A DNA stretch of 64,000 bases from Planococcus glaciei (GCF_900099655.1 NZ_FNDC01000006.1:125947-189946); one strand, 5' to 3'. Counted from the stretch's first letter, positions 30,137 through 39,121 are shown. Notes: generated from the letters alone by a model not told the origin. Translations and numbers: made by a program.

Positions 30137-30963
30137 TGGAGTTTGTGCTGATTGCGATTGTTGGCTTATTGTCAGGAATCGTAGGTGCGTTGATCGGCCT
30201 TGGCGGAGGGGTCATTCTCGTTCCGGCCATGCTGTTTCTCGGCACGGCGTTTACGTTTTTCCCTGAGTTGTCACCGCAGAAAATCGTTGGGCTTTCGGTG
30301 ATTATGATGATTTTTACAGGGCTATCTTCCACCTTGTCTTATATGAAAGTGAAAACCGTCGATTACCGGAGCGGATTTATCTTTTTTGCAGGAAGTGTGC
30401 CTGGGACCATTATTGGGGCATTTGTGAATAAAGGGTTGGATTTGCCTTCTTTTAATCTGTATTTCGGCATTTTGCTGGTCTTTCTAGCGGTTCTGCTTTT
30501 GGTTCGGGACCGGCTAAAAGAAGTTCATTGGTTTGTCGACAATGGCACAAAATATCATTTTAAGGATTCCATGAACAAGGAATATGTTTATGGATACCCG
30601 ATTTGGGCGGCGCTTGTGCTGACATTCGCTGTCGGATTTGCTTCCGGCCTGTTTGGCATCGGCGGCGGCTCGATGATGGTGCCAGCGATGATTTTGCTGT
30701 TCTTGTTCCCTCCGCATGTGGCAGTTGGGACTTCCATGTTCATGGTGTTTTTATCGTCGATTGTCAACTCCATCACCCATTTTTCACTTGGCAATATTCC
30801 ATGGATTTACACATTGGCTGTAGTGCCTGGAGCTTATATCGGGGCGAAAATAGGGGCAGGGTTAAACAAGAAACTCCAGTCTGAGACGCTTGTCGTCATA
30901 TTGCGCATTGCCTTATTGGTGTTGGGGCTGCGTTCGATTTACGAAGGATTATTCAGTTCTTAA
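30136..30963 (+). CDS. yunE: TauE/SafE-family permease YunE
   Basis: Membrane protein of 275 residues with about eight helices, of the TauE/SafE (DUF81) family, which exports sulfite, sulfoacetate or other anions. Two internal repeats carry the glycine motifs GALIGLGGGVILVP and GLFGIGGGSMMVP. The start overlaps the yunF stop, so translation is coupled. The substrate is unknown. Confidence 0.88.
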   Translation: MEFVLIAIVGLLSGIVGALIGLGGGVILVPAMLFLGTAFTFFPELSPQKIVGLSVIMMIFTGLSSTLSYMKVKTVDYRSGFIFFAGSVPGTIIGAFVNKGLDLPSFNLYFGILLVFLAVLLLVRDRLKEVHWFVDNGTKYHFKDSMNKEYVYGYPIWAALVLTFAVGFASGLFGIGGGSMMVPAMILLFLFPPHVAVGTSMFMVFLSSIVNSITHFSLGNIPWIYTLAVVPGAYIGAKIGAGLNKKLQSETLVVILRIALLVLGLRSIYEGLFSS

Positions 30964-30976
30964 AGAGGTGGAAGTG

Positions 30977-32320
30977 ATGGGTGAGACCATTCATATATAT
31001 CATACAAACGATTTGCACAGCCATTTTTCGAATTGGCCGCGCATCAAGAATTTATTGGCTGAGCGGAAACGCTGGCACGAGGAAGAAGGGGATGTCTGCC
31101 TGATCCTCGATATTGGCGACCATGTCGACCGATCGCATCCCTATACCGAAGGGACAGCGGGGAAAGGCAACGTGGATTTGCTGAATGATGCCGAATACGA
31201 TGCGGTGACGATTGGCAATAACGAAGGCATTACACTGTCCAAAGAAGAGTTGGACGAATTATATGTACAAGCTGACTTTGATGTGATAGTCGCTAATTTA
31301 CATGAGCCGAACGGCGATCGTCCCGAATGGGCAAAACCGCACCGGCTGATCGAAACAAAAAGCGGGTACACCATTGGCCTTGTCGGAGCCACGGCCGAAT
31401 TCACTCCATTTTATAAACGCCTCGGCTGGACGGTTTCAGACGCTAAAAACGCCATTATAGAGGCTGTAGAGGCTATTAAAGGGGAAGCAGACCTGATTGT
31501 CTGCCTGTCGCATTTGGGCGTCAAAGAAGACGAATATTTAGCGGAATTATGCCCGGGCATTGACGTGATTCTCGGGGCACATACACACCATATATTCCAT
31601 GAAGGAAAAATGATCGGCAATACTTTGCTCGGCGCCGCTGGAAAATTTGGCATGTACATCGGCCATGTCACCATCGAGCCTTTTCTCCAGGAGAAAAAAG
31701 CGCAATTGATTGAAACTGCCACGCTGCAAAGCAGCGACGACACATTCAATGAGCTGCTTATTGAACAAGGCAAAGCCCAATTGGATGAACCGATTTTTTA
31801 TAATGAGAAAGAGTTGAAGGCGGAATGGTTCAAAGACTCCGCACTTGCTGAATTGTTTGGCGAAGCCTTGCTGGAATTTTCAGGTGCTCCTTGTGCGTTG
31901 TTTAATGCCGGGTTGTTTATGGAGGACATGCCAATCGGGAAAGCGACCCGCTATGACTTCCATAAAATGCTGCCGCATCCGATTAATCCATGTTTGATCG
32001 AGCTGACGGGAGCAGAGCTGAAAGAAATTTACATGCAGTCCTTAAATGCAGAGTGGCCGCATATCGAATTGAAAGGGATGGGATTCCGGGGAGCAGTGGT
32101 CGGCAAAATGATCCGAGTGGGCCTGGAGTTGAGAAATCATCAACTGTTCGTCGGCGGAAAACCGGCAGCCCACGACGAAACCTTCGAACTGATTACATTG
32201 GATATGTTTACGTTCGGCTACTTTTTCCCGACGCTGAAGCGCGCGCCGAAAAAGTATTTTATGCCCGAATTCCTGCGGGACGTTTTCAGCCAGTATTTCC
32301 GGAGCAAAGCCATCCGTTGA
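30977..32320 (+). CDS. yunD: 5'-nucleotidase-family metallophosphoesterase YunD
   Basis: Bimetallic phosphoesterase of the UshA/5'-nucleotidase family, 447 residues. The metal motifs are HTNDLHSHF, DIGDHVDRS, IGNNE, and ILGAHTHHIF; the C-terminal nucleotidase domain (from about residue 290) binds the base. There is no signal peptide, so it is intracellular, like the B. subtilis protein. The ATG at 30977 follows AGAGGTGGAAG. It closes the yunF-yunE-yunD run; B. subtilis has the reverse order. Confidence 0.9.
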   Translation: MGETIHIYHTNDLHSHFSNWPRIKNLLAERKRWHEEEGDVCLILDIGDHVDRSHPYTEGTAGKGNVDLLNDAEYDAVTIGNNEGITLSKEELDELYVQADFDVIVANLHEPNGDRPEWAKPHRLIETKSGYTIGLVGATAEFTPFYKRLGWTVSDAKNAIIEAVEAIKGEADLIVCLSHLGVKEDEYLAELCPGIDVILGAHTHHIFHEGKMIGNTLLGAAGKFGMYIGHVTIEPFLQEKKAQLIETATLQSSDDTFNELLIEQGKAQLDEPIFYNEKELKAEWFKDSALAELFGEALLEFSGAPCALFNAGLFMEDMPIGKATRYDFHKMLPHPINPCLIELTGAELKEIYMQSLNAEWPHIELKGMGFRGAVVGKMIRVGLELRNHQLFVGGKPAAHDETFELITLDMFTFGYFFPTLKRAPKKYFMPEFLRDVFSQYFRSKAIR

Positions 32321-32389
32321 AAGAAAATTCGCACTTAACATACATTTGATTTTGTAAATATTATGGGCTATGCTTACTATGAAATAAAT

Positions 32390-32650
32390 ATTGATGGGTA
32401 GAGGCTGCAAAACTTATAAGTACGATGTGCGAGTGTGACAACGTTGAACACATCTAAAAGGAAGTTTTGCCGAAGTTCTTTTTTTGCTGTCACTGAAAAA
32501 AGAGCTGGGGGTATTCTGAACAAGAATGCCACTGTCGTTTATGTTTTAACATAAGCGAAGAGCTACAGGGTTGTTTGGTGTTTGAACGCACAGACGAATT
32601 GTAGAGGGCTGACTGTATCCATTGGGAGACAGTGGGCTCTTTTTCTTTCT
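32390..32650 (+). promoter_or_regulatory. Lysine riboswitch (L-box) with terminator
   Basis: The 363-bp gap before the NhaC-type gene contains the L-box core elements in order: GTAGAGGCTGC at 32398, AAGTA at 32418, AAAAGGAAGTTTTGCCGAAG at 32457-32476, GCTGTCACTG at 32486, the GGGGGTATTC/GAATGCC hairpin at 32517-32530, and GAGCTA at 32560. A terminator follows: AGAG(N)ACTGT at 32603-32615 with ACAGT(N)CTCT ending at 32641, then TTTTTC. Lysine binding should stop transcription, so the downstream carrier is predicted to import lysine. Confidence 0.85.
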
Positions 32651-32683
32651 CTTCCATCCTAGAAAACAGGAGGAATCTGTAAC

Positions 32684-34261
32684 ATGGAAAACACTATTTT
32701 TTCGATTTTGCCGCCAATCATTGCGATTGTCATGGTGCTGCTGACTCGCCGCGTGCTGTTATCGCTCGGCGCGGGAATTGTGGCTGGGGCTTTGATTTTA
32801 ACGTCATTTGCGCCGCTGGAAGCATTGCGGGAAGTATATAATTCATTCGCCATTACGTTCTGGGACGAAGGCTTTAACGCTTATAACGTCTTCATCATTC
32901 TGTTCCTGCTCTTGCTTGGAATCATCACTGCGTTTGTCAGTTTGTCCGGCGGAAGCCATGCTTTTGCCGAGTGGGCAGCTACACGCATCAAAAGCCGCCG
33001 AGGCGCTAAAATTCTTACAGTGGTGCTCGGCATGGTTATATTTATCGATGATTACTTTAATGCCCTGGCAGTTGGACAAGTGGCACGTCCGATTACGGAC
33101 CGCTACAAAGTATCCCGTGCTAAACTGGCCTACTTCATCGATTCTACCGCTGCACCGGTCTGCGTCATTTCGCCGGTATCGAGCTGGGGAGCAGCGATCA
33201 TCGGGATTGTGGCGACCATTTTAGCGGGGCAAAGCTATGTGCAGATGTCTGCGCTTCAAGCTTTTGTGTGGATGGCTCCGATGAACTTTTACGTCATTGC
33301 CACACTGGCTATTGTCTTTTTCATCGCCATCCGCGACGTGGATTTTGGTGCAATGAGAAAACACGAGATGCGTGCCATCGAAACAGGTGAATTATATGAT
33401 GCCAATAAAACAATTCCCGGGGAAATGAAGGAAGATTTCCCGACCCATTCCCATGGGCGTGTCATGGATTTGTTGCTGCCAATCATCTTGCTGATTGCTG
33501 GAACTGTTGGTTCTATGCTGTACACAGGTTACCAGAATGCTGGACAAATTTTTGATATCTGGTTAATTTTCGAAAACACCGACGTGCCAACCTCCTTATT
33601 GGTAGGAGGACTTCTTGGAGCAGTTTCTTCTATTCTGCTGTACGTGAGACAATTTAAAAAGAATAAAACGGCCAATGCGACATGGATGTTCAAAGGGATT
33701 GCTGAAGGCATTAAATCCATGTCCGGTGCGGTTTTCATTTTAATCTTCGCCTGGTCATTAAGCTATTTGATTGATGCCCTTCAAACCGGCTTATACTTGG
33801 CTGACCTTGTCACTGCGTGGAATCTGCCGACTGCTATTCTACCGGTATTGTTATATGTACTCGCAGGATTTATGGCATTCTCAACAGGAACTTCCTGGGG
33901 GTCGTTCGGGATATTGCTTCCGATTGCAGGAAATATTATGGCCCAGGCAGCACCTGAACTTTTATTGCCGGCATTGGCAGCGGTATTGGCAGGCGCGGTA
34001 TTCGGCGATCATTGCTCACCTATTTCGGATACGACGATTTTGTCGTCCACGGGAGCAGGAAGCAACCATATGGATCACGTCTTAACGCAATTGCCTTATG
34101 CATTGACCGCAGCGGCCATTGGCGCGGTAGGGTATATTGTCATAGGGTTTACCGGTTCGCTTTGGCTGGCTTTAGCATCAGTTATTGTTATTTTAGTGAT
34201 ATTGTTTGTAATCTGGTCTAAGCAGGGTTCTTTAGTTGGAAAACAAGCAAATACTCAATAA
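32684..34261 (+). CDS. NhaC-type Na+ antiporter-family carrier, probable lysine transporter
   Basis: Membrane protein of 525 residues with about 12-13 helices, of the NhaC family. The family motif region is FGDHCSPISDTTILSSTGAG, and FIDDYFNALAVGQVARPITD lies in the middle. NhaC homologues behind lysine riboswitches have been proposed as lysine carriers (LysW-type), so lysine uptake driven by Na+ or H+ is the favoured role here, rather than pH homeostasis. The ATG at 32684 follows AGGAGG. Confidence 0.88.
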   Translation: MENTIFSILPPIIAIVMVLLTRRVLLSLGAGIVAGALILTSFAPLEALREVYNSFAITFWDEGFNAYNVFIILFLLLLGIITAFVSLSGGSHAFAEWAATRIKSRRGAKILTVVLGMVIFIDDYFNALAVGQVARPITDRYKVSRAKLAYFIDSTAAPVCVISPVSSWGAAIIGIVATILAGQSYVQMSALQAFVWMAPMNFYVIATLAIVFFIAIRDVDFGAMRKHEMRAIETGELYDANKTIPGEMKEDFPTHSHGRVMDLLLPIILLIAGTVGSMLYTGYQNAGQIFDIWLIFENTDVPTSLLVGGLLGAVSSILLYVRQFKKNKTANATWMFKGIAEGIKSMSGAVFILIFAWSLSYLIDALQTGLYLADLVTAWNLPTAILPVLLYVLAGFMAFSTGTSWGSFGILLPIAGNIMAQAAPELLLPALAAVLAGAVFGDHCSPISDTTILSSTGAGSNHMDHVLTQLPYALTAAAIGAVGYIVIGFTGSLWLALASVIVILVILFVIWSKQGSLVGKQANTQ

Positions 34262-34264
34262 TGA

Positions 34265-34296
34265 AAAAGCAGAGATTCTTTATCTCTGCTTTTTTA
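34265..34296 (+). terminator. Terminator after the lysine-carrier gene
   Basis: AAAAGCAGAGAT-TCTT-TATCTCTGC with a following T run. Confidence 0.92.
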
Positions 34297-34339
34297 TTAT
34301 TGCAATAATAGTTTTCTTTGAAAAAATCTTGAATTTATC

Positions 34340-34368
34340 TTTACTTTGACTGTCCCCCTAGTTATACT
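34340..34368 (+). promoter_or_regulatory. Sigma-A promoter of the MetP/MetS genes
   Basis: TTTACT at 34340-34345, a 17-bp spacer, TATACT at 34363-34368. A nearer TTGACT at 34346 has only 11 bp to the -10 box and is rejected. Confidence 0.55.
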
Positions 34369-34383
34369 ATTTTTAGATTAGTC

Positions 34384-34398
34384 AATAATCTGAAAATA
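34384..34398. promoter_or_regulatory. CodY-like box
   Basis: AATAATCTGAAAATA matches the 15-bp CodY consensus at 12 of 15 positions and lies just behind the predicted transcription start of an amino-acid transporter gene. Weak on its own in AT-rich DNA. Confidence 0.35.
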
Positions 34399-34453
34399 AA
34401 CAAACTTCCTATTTTTCTGTAAGTAAATTGGAAGAAACAAAGGGGGAACAAAA

Positions 34454-35974
34454 ATGGAACGTTCACAATGGGGGACTCGAGCCGGTTTTGTTATGGCGGC
34501 AGTCGGGTCTGCAGTAGGTTTGGGAAATATCTGGCGGTTTCCATACGTCGCTTATGAAAATGGTGGAGGAGCATTCTTTATACCGTACTTATTCGCTCTG
34601 CTGACAGCAGGAATCCCAATTTTAATCATGGAATTCACCATTGGCCATAAGTTCCGTGGATCAGCGCCGTTATCGTTCTTTAGAATGAGCGGCAAAAAGC
34701 TAGAATGGATGGGTTGGTGGGCAATTTTTGTTTCATTTGTCATCTCCACCTATTATGCGGTCATTATTGCCTGGTCTATGCGCTACACAATTTTTTCGTT
34801 CAACCAGGCATGGGGAAGCGATACAGAAGCTTTCCTATTTAATGATTTCCTTCAATTGACCGTTACGCCTGGCCAGACCGGGGGACTTGTATGGGGTGTA
34901 CTAATTCCGCTGGCACTGGTATGGATTATCACACTGGGCATTTTGTTTGCCGGAGTCAAAAAGGGGATTGAGCTGGCAAACCGGATTTTCATTCCGACAT
35001 TGGTGGTCATTTTCCTTGTTGTGGTAATCAGAGCGGTTACTCTTGACGGGGCATCTCTTGGACTTGATGCATTTTTTAAACCTAATTTTGATGCCATTTT
35101 AAATCCGCAAGTTTGGGTAGCGGCTTATGGCCACATTTTCTTCAGTTTATCGGTAGCTTTCGCTATTATGATCACTTATGCAAGTTACTTGCCGAAAAAA
35201 TCGGATATTACGAACAATGCGTTCATCACCGGATTTGCCAACTCGGCATTTGAATTGCTTGCCGGTATCGGTGTGTTTGCTGCATTAGGCTTCATGGCGA
35301 ACCAGCAAGGAGTGGCAGTGGCGGATGTTGCTGCAGCGGGCGTAGGGCTGGCATTCGTTGTGTTCCCGCAAATCATCAATGAATTCCCAGGCTTTAATGG
35401 TTTGTTTGGAGCATTGTTCTTCCTGTCGTTGACCCTTGCCGGATTAACTTCATTGATTTCGATTACGGAGACATATGTAGCCGGTTTTTCTGAGAAATTC
35501 GGAATTTCAAGAAATAAAGCGGTTGCATTGGGCGGTGGATTAGCTGCTATCATTTCGATTTTGTTTGCAACACAAGGCGGATTGTTCTTCCTGGACGTTG
35601 CTGATTACTTCATTAACCAATTTGGTGTAGCAGCAATCGGTTTGGTGGAAGTGGTATTGATTGTTTGGGTGTTCCGCAAAGCGGATATGCTTAAAGGCCA
35701 TGCTGATGCCATTTCGGATATCCGGCTTGGCGGATGGTGGAAAATCTGCTTGGGCATCGTAACTCCGATCGTCTTGGGTTATATGATGTTCGGCTTATTC
35801 AAAACTAACCTTCTTAAAGAGTTCGATACCGAAACCGGAAACTACGAAGGATATTCGGATACGTTCATCATGCTAGGCGGTACAGCCGTTGCGCTGGGAG
35901 CTATCCTACTCGGGATTCTCTTATCGGTTGGCAAATGGCATAAAGACCATGCACAGTTTGAGGAAGATAAATAA
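34454..35974 (+). CDS. NSS-family Na+-dependent amino acid transporter (MetP-like)
   Basis: LeuT-fold symporter of 506 residues with about 12 helices. The TM1 unwound region AAVGSAVGLGNIWRFPYVAYENGGGAF-type motif is complete, with the Na+/substrate ligands. It is followed 16 bp later by a 38-residue MetS-type subunit. In Corynebacterium the MetP/MetS pair imports methionine and alanine, so these are the likely substrates. The ATG at 34454 follows AAAGGGGG. Confidence 0.88.
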   Translation: MERSQWGTRAGFVMAAVGSAVGLGNIWRFPYVAYENGGGAFFIPYLFALLTAGIPILIMEFTIGHKFRGSAPLSFFRMSGKKLEWMGWWAIFVSFVISTYYAVIIAWSMRYTIFSFNQAWGSDTEAFLFNDFLQLTVTPGQTGGLVWGVLIPLALVWIITLGILFAGVKKGIELANRIFIPTLVVIFLVVVIRAVTLDGASLGLDAFFKPNFDAILNPQVWVAAYGHIFFSLSVAFAIMITYASYLPKKSDITNNAFITGFANSAFELLAGIGVFAALGFMANQQGVAVADVAAAGVGLAFVVFPQIINEFPGFNGLFGALFFLSLTLAGLTSLISITETYVAGFSEKFGISRNKAVALGGGLAAIISILFATQGGLFFLDVADYFINQFGVAAIGLVEVVLIVWVFRKADMLKGHADAISDIRLGGWWKICLGIVTPIVLGYMMFGLFKTNLLKEFDTETGNYEGYSDTFIMLGGTAVALGAILLGILLSVGKWHKDHAQFEEDK

Positions 35975-35990
35975 TAAGGGGGACCATAAC

Positions 35991-36107
35991 ATGTCAATTA
36001 GCGCAATCGTAGTAATGATTATCGGAATGGTCATCATTTGGGGCGGATTAGTGGCAAGCATCATGCACGCCGTCAGCAAAAGCAGAGCCGCTAAAAGAGC
36101 AGCTTGA
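35991..36107 (+). CDS. MetS-family small subunit of the NSS transporter
   Basis: 38-residue single-helix membrane peptide: hydrophobic stretch at residues 4-28 (IVVMIIGMVIIWGGL core) and a basic Lys/Arg/Ala tail. It matches the methionine/alanine importer small-subunit family, needed for MetP function in Corynebacterium. The ATG at 35991 follows AAGGGGG. It is too short for most gene finders but is firmly placed by context and by the terminator right behind it. Confidence 0.85.
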   Translation: MSISAIVVMIIGMVIIWGGLVASIMHAVSKSRAAKRAA

Positions 36108-36109
36108 TA

Positions 36110-36143
36110 AAAAAGCCCGGAGCATCTGCTTCCGGGCTTTTTT
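36110..36143 (+). terminator. Terminator after metS
   Basis: AAAAAGCCCGGA pairs with TCCGGGCTTTTT around GCATCTGCT. Confidence 0.94.
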
Positions 36144-36254
36144 GTGCATATAGAAAACCTTCCAACTTTTGTTATATTGTGAGTGGAGATTCTTTATGGT
36201 ACATTTGGAGGGGAATGGTTTCATACATAACTTAACAGAATGGGGACGATGAGC

Positions 36255-37178
36255 GTGTCAGTGGAACAGGAACATCTAAGGAAGCCCGATTGGTTAAAGA
36301 TCAAACTCAACACAAATGAAAACTATACGGATCTGAAAAAGATGATGCGGGAAAACAATCTGAATACGGTTTGTGAAGAAGCCCGTTGCCCAAACATCCA
36401 TGAATGTTGGGGAACCCGCAGAACGGCCACTTTTATGATTCTTGGGGCTGTTTGTACCCGTGCCTGCCGTTTTTGTGCAGTTAAGACCGGGTTGCCGAAT
36501 GAACTGGATCTGCAGGAACCGGAACGTGTAGCAAAATCTGTGCAATTGATGAACTTAAAGCATACAGTAATAACAGCTGTAGCTCGTGATGACCTAAAAG
36601 ACGGCGGCTCGGAAGTGTTTGCTGAAACTGTGCGTGCCATTAAACGTTTAAATCCATTTACAACTGTTGAAGTTCTGCCTTCTGATATGGGAGGAGTGTA
36701 TGAAAACCTGGAACGCCTGATGGTGGCGGAACCCGATATTTTAAATCACAATATCGAAACCGTTCGGAGGCTCACGCCAAGAGTCCGGGCACGGGCAACG
36801 TATGACCGTTCGCTCGAACTGTTGAAACGGGCAAAAGAAATCCGTCCGGAAATTCCGACTAAGTCTTCGCTGATGCTCGGACTGGGCGAAACAAAAGAAG
36901 AAATACTTGAAGTCATGGATGATTTGCGGGCAAATGATGTTGATATCATGACAATTGGCCAGTATTTGCAGCCCTCCAAAAAACACTTGAAGGTGCAGAA
37001 ATACTATTCGCCTAAAGAGTTTAAGGAACTGTGGGAAATTGCGATGGATAAAGGATTTTCGCATTGCCAGTCAGGGCCGCTCGTCCGCAGCAGCTACCAT
37101 GCGGATGAGCAAGTCAACGCAGCCGCAAAAGAGCGCCAGCGTCTTGGAGATATACAAGCAGCTGTTTCAAACAGCTAA
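36255..37178 (+). CDS. lipA: Lipoyl synthase LipA
   Basis: Radical-SAM enzyme that inserts two sulfurs into octanoyl groups on GcvH/E2 domains, consuming an auxiliary [4Fe-4S] cluster. Numbered from GTG 36255, the auxiliary cluster ligands are C40, C45 and C51, and the radical-SAM CX3CX2C is C67, C71, C74. The final [10 protein letters not shown] contributes the auxiliary-cluster serine. GTG 36255 lies eight bases after GGGGA and gives the same N-terminal length as B. subtilis LipA; ATG 36249 and ATG 36240 are in-frame alternatives. It leads the cluster continuing with yutD. Confidence 0.95.
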   Translation: MSVEQEHLRKPDWLKIKLNTNENYTDLKKMMRENNLNTVCEEARCPNIHECWGTRRTATFMILGAVCTRACRFCAVKTGLPNELDLQEPERVAKSVQLMNLKHTVITAVARDDLKDGGSEVFAETVRAIKRLNPFTTVEVLPSDMGGVYENLERLMVAEPDILNHNIETVRRLTPRVRARATYDRSLELLKRAKEIRPEIPTKSSLMLGLGETKEEILEVMDDLRANDVDIMTIGQYLQPSKKHLKVQKYYSPKEFKELWEIAMDKGFSHCQSGPLVRSSYHADEQVNAAAKERQRLGDIQAAVSNS

Positions 37179-37193
37179 TGGATGGTGATAACG

Positions 37194-37520
37194 ATGGTTA
37201 TATTAGATCAATGGGAATACGAAGTAATAATCGATTACCGGGAAGGCTTTCAGCAAGAGGCACTGGCCAACCGCTACAGCGAAATCCTGGCGAAATACGA
37301 TTATATACTGGGAGACTGGGGATATGGCCAGCTCCGATTAAAAGGCTTTTTTGAAGATACCAATCATAAAGCGACTTATGACACAAAAATCAGCACCTTG
37401 CAGGATTATTTGTATGAATACTGCAATTTTGGCTGTGCCTATTTTGTCATTAAGAAAGTGGGCAAAGCCCCTGCACCAGAACCAGAACAACAGCCGGAAA
37501 CCCTCGAGACAGATTCATAA
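37194..37520 (+). CDS. yutD: YutD family protein
   Basis: Conserved Bacillales protein of 108 residues, function unknown, with the typical YDYILGDWGYGQLRLKGF and YLYEYCNFGCAYFVIKK blocks and a Pro/Glu-rich end. ATG 37194 is taken as start because GGTGA lies five bases upstream; ATG 37182 is possible. It begins 15 bp after lipA, so the two are co-transcribed. Its 3' end forms part of a terminator hairpin. Confidence 0.85.
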   Translation: MVILDQWEYEVIIDYREGFQQEALANRYSEILAKYDYILGDWGYGQLRLKGFFEDTNHKATYDTKISTLQDYLYEYCNFGCAYFVIKKVGKAPAPEPEQQPETLETDS

Positions 37521-37537
37521 TCTGGCGAGGGTTTTTT
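37499..37537 (+). terminator. Terminator overlapping the yutD stop
   Basis: AACCCTCG pairs with CGAGGGTT, with an inner CAGAT/ATCTG stem, followed by six T. It starts inside the last yutD codons. Confidence 0.88.
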
Positions 37538-37603
37538 CGTGCCATATGATATGATAAAGAAGAGAACAGCATGAAAACAGCTAAGTTTAATGGAGGGTTT
37601 TAA

Positions 37604-38062
37604 ATGTATTTTATAGATAGAAATCAAATTACAGAAACAGCAAGCCACATGGCTGCGCTGATTGAATTGTTCGAGGAAAAGCAAGAGTGGACATCGTTGC
37701 TGGACCAATTGGCATTGGAGCGCCTTGCGAATAATTTAATCGAGTCGATGATCGACATGGGGAATTCCATGATTGACGGATTTATCATGCGGGATCCTGG
37801 CAGCTATGAGGACATCATTGATATTTTGGTGGACGAAAAAGTCATTACGGCAGAAATGGATGAACCGTTGAAAAAAGTGATCGGGCTGCGGAAAATGCTG
37901 GTACGGGAATTTATGAAAGTGGACCATCAGGAATTGGTGGATGTTATTCGTGCAAACTACGTGCCGTTGAAAGACTTTGCGCCGAAAGTTGAGCATTATT
38001 TAGAACATGAGCTGGGACCGGTATCTGCATTTTTGCCGGAGTCTAAAAATGAAAAATTATAA
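37604..38062 (+). CDS. yutE: DUF86/HepT-like protein YutE
   Basis: Helical protein of 152 residues in the DUF86 (HepT/YutE) family. HepT RNase toxins use an R-x4-6-H-x-Y motif; here the corresponding segment reads LRKMLVREFMKVD, so the histidine and tyrosine are replaced by Arg and Phe and nuclease activity is doubtful. There is no MNT-type antitoxin gene beside it. The ATG at 37604 follows ATGGAGGG. It overlaps the next gene (yutF) by 14 bp, so they are coupled. Confidence 0.85.
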   Translation: MYFIDRNQITETASHMAALIELFEEKQEWTSLLDQLALERLANNLIESMIDMGNSMIDGFIMRDPGSYEDIIDILVDEKVITAEMDEPLKKVIGLRKMLVREFMKVDHQELVDVIRANYVPLKDFAPKVEHYLEHELGPVSAFLPESKNEKL

Positions 38063-38814
38063 AGCATATTGCCTGGATTTAGATGGCACGGTCTACCGGG
38101 GAACAGAACCCATCGCCGAAGCGGTGGATTTTGTCCGCCGTCTTCAAACAGAAGGCATTGAACCGTTTTTTGTCACGAATAATGCATCGATGACCCAGCT
38201 GCAGCTCCATCAAAAGCTCGCGCGGTTTGGCATTGAGACGGCGGAATCCCAGATTATGTCTTCTGCTCTGGCTGCCGCCAAATACATCAAGCGCTGGTAT
38301 CCGGATAAGACGGTCTTTGTGATCGGTTCAGACGGCCTTCATCAGGCGTTGGCGCAAGAAGGCATCACGCAAGTGGAACAGGACGCCGATATCGTGGTGA
38401 TGGGGATAGATCCTGCAGTCAACTATGAGAAACTGGCAACGGCATGCCTGGAAGTCCGTAAAGGCGCCGTCTTTTTATCAACCAACCGCGATTTGGCATT
38501 TCCATCAGAAAGAGGCTTGCTGCCGGGAAACGGGGCGTTTACGACGCTTGTTGCTGCTTCTACAGGAGTGGACCCGGTGTAATATCGGCAAACCGGAAGG
38601 GCATATGCTCGACGCAATTCTTTATGAACACGGATTTGAAAAAAACGACATGGTCATGATCGGAGACAATTACGACACCGATATTTTAGCAGGCGTCCAT
38701 TTTGAAATTGATACGGTCCACGTCAATACCGGTGTTACGCCGATGGAAGAGGTCATGAAAAAAGATGTTCAGCCGACCTATCTGCTGGAACACCTTGGAT
38801 TTTGGACCATATAA
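38049..38814 (+). pseudogene. yutF: HAD-family phosphatase YutF, frameshifted
   Basis: NagD-type HAD hydrolase of about 255 residues if intact. The first part (ATG 38049, GGAG seven bases upstream) holds motif I CLDLDGTVYRG and motif II FFVTNNAS and stops at TAA 38580. The rest continues in the next frame (IGKPEGHML to the stop at 38812-38814) and holds the Mg-binding motif MIGDNYDTDI. Dropping one A at 38581/38582 restores an unbroken V-Y-I-G-K-P junction as expected for the family. The short product would lack the Mg site. It is either a real frameshift mutation or a sequencing error. Confidence 0.85.
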
Positions 38815-38859
38815 GAAAAGCATAATCGCCCATCGAATCGGGGCGCTGGAGCCTGGACA
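38815..38859. repeat. Fragment of the dispersed intergenic repeat
   Basis: AAGAAAAGC at 38814-38822, then GGGGCGCTGGAGCCTGGACA at 38840-38859, the same opening and closing blocks as the larger repeats at 45927, 54523 and 62616, in the forward orientation. It looks like a degenerate single copy. Confidence 0.55.
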
Positions 38860-38861
38860 AA

Positions 38862-38887
38862 ATAAAAAAGCCGTTGGGAACGGCTTA
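38862..38887 (-). terminator. Terminator of yuzB
   Basis: On the minus strand AGCCGTT-CCC-AACGGCT followed by six T. It also overlaps the end of yuzB. Confidence 0.85.
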
Positions 38888-39121
38888 GAATAAAGGATTT
38901 TCTTCTATAAACTCATAAACATTCTTGGTCAGTTCTTCGGGCGAATCTGCTTCGACGATTTCACCATTTACGAGTGCATAAAGAGATTCCGAACATTTTG
39001 TGCAATAACTTAAACAGCCATATTCCAGGACATCGAGATTCGGATCCCGTTCCAGTTTTTCAAAAGATTCTTGTGATCCATTTGCTATATTGCTGATGCA
39101 AAATTCCACAATTGGTTTCAT
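38885..39121 (-). CDS. yuzB: DUF1450 family protein YuzB
   Basis: 78-residue cytosolic protein of the YuzB family, thought to have a thioredoxin/ferredoxin-like fold. Conserved cysteines are in VEFCISN and [13 protein letters not shown]. The ATG at 39121 lies five bases after GAGGTGA and gives the family length; a GTG at 39130 would overlap this ribosome site. It is divergent from the NADH dehydrogenase gene yutJ, so both could feel the Rex site between them. Confidence 0.87.
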   Translation of the reverse strand: MKPIVEFCISNIANGSQESFEKLERDPNLDVLEYGCLSYCTKCSESLYALVNGEIVEADSPEELTKNVYEFIEENPLF

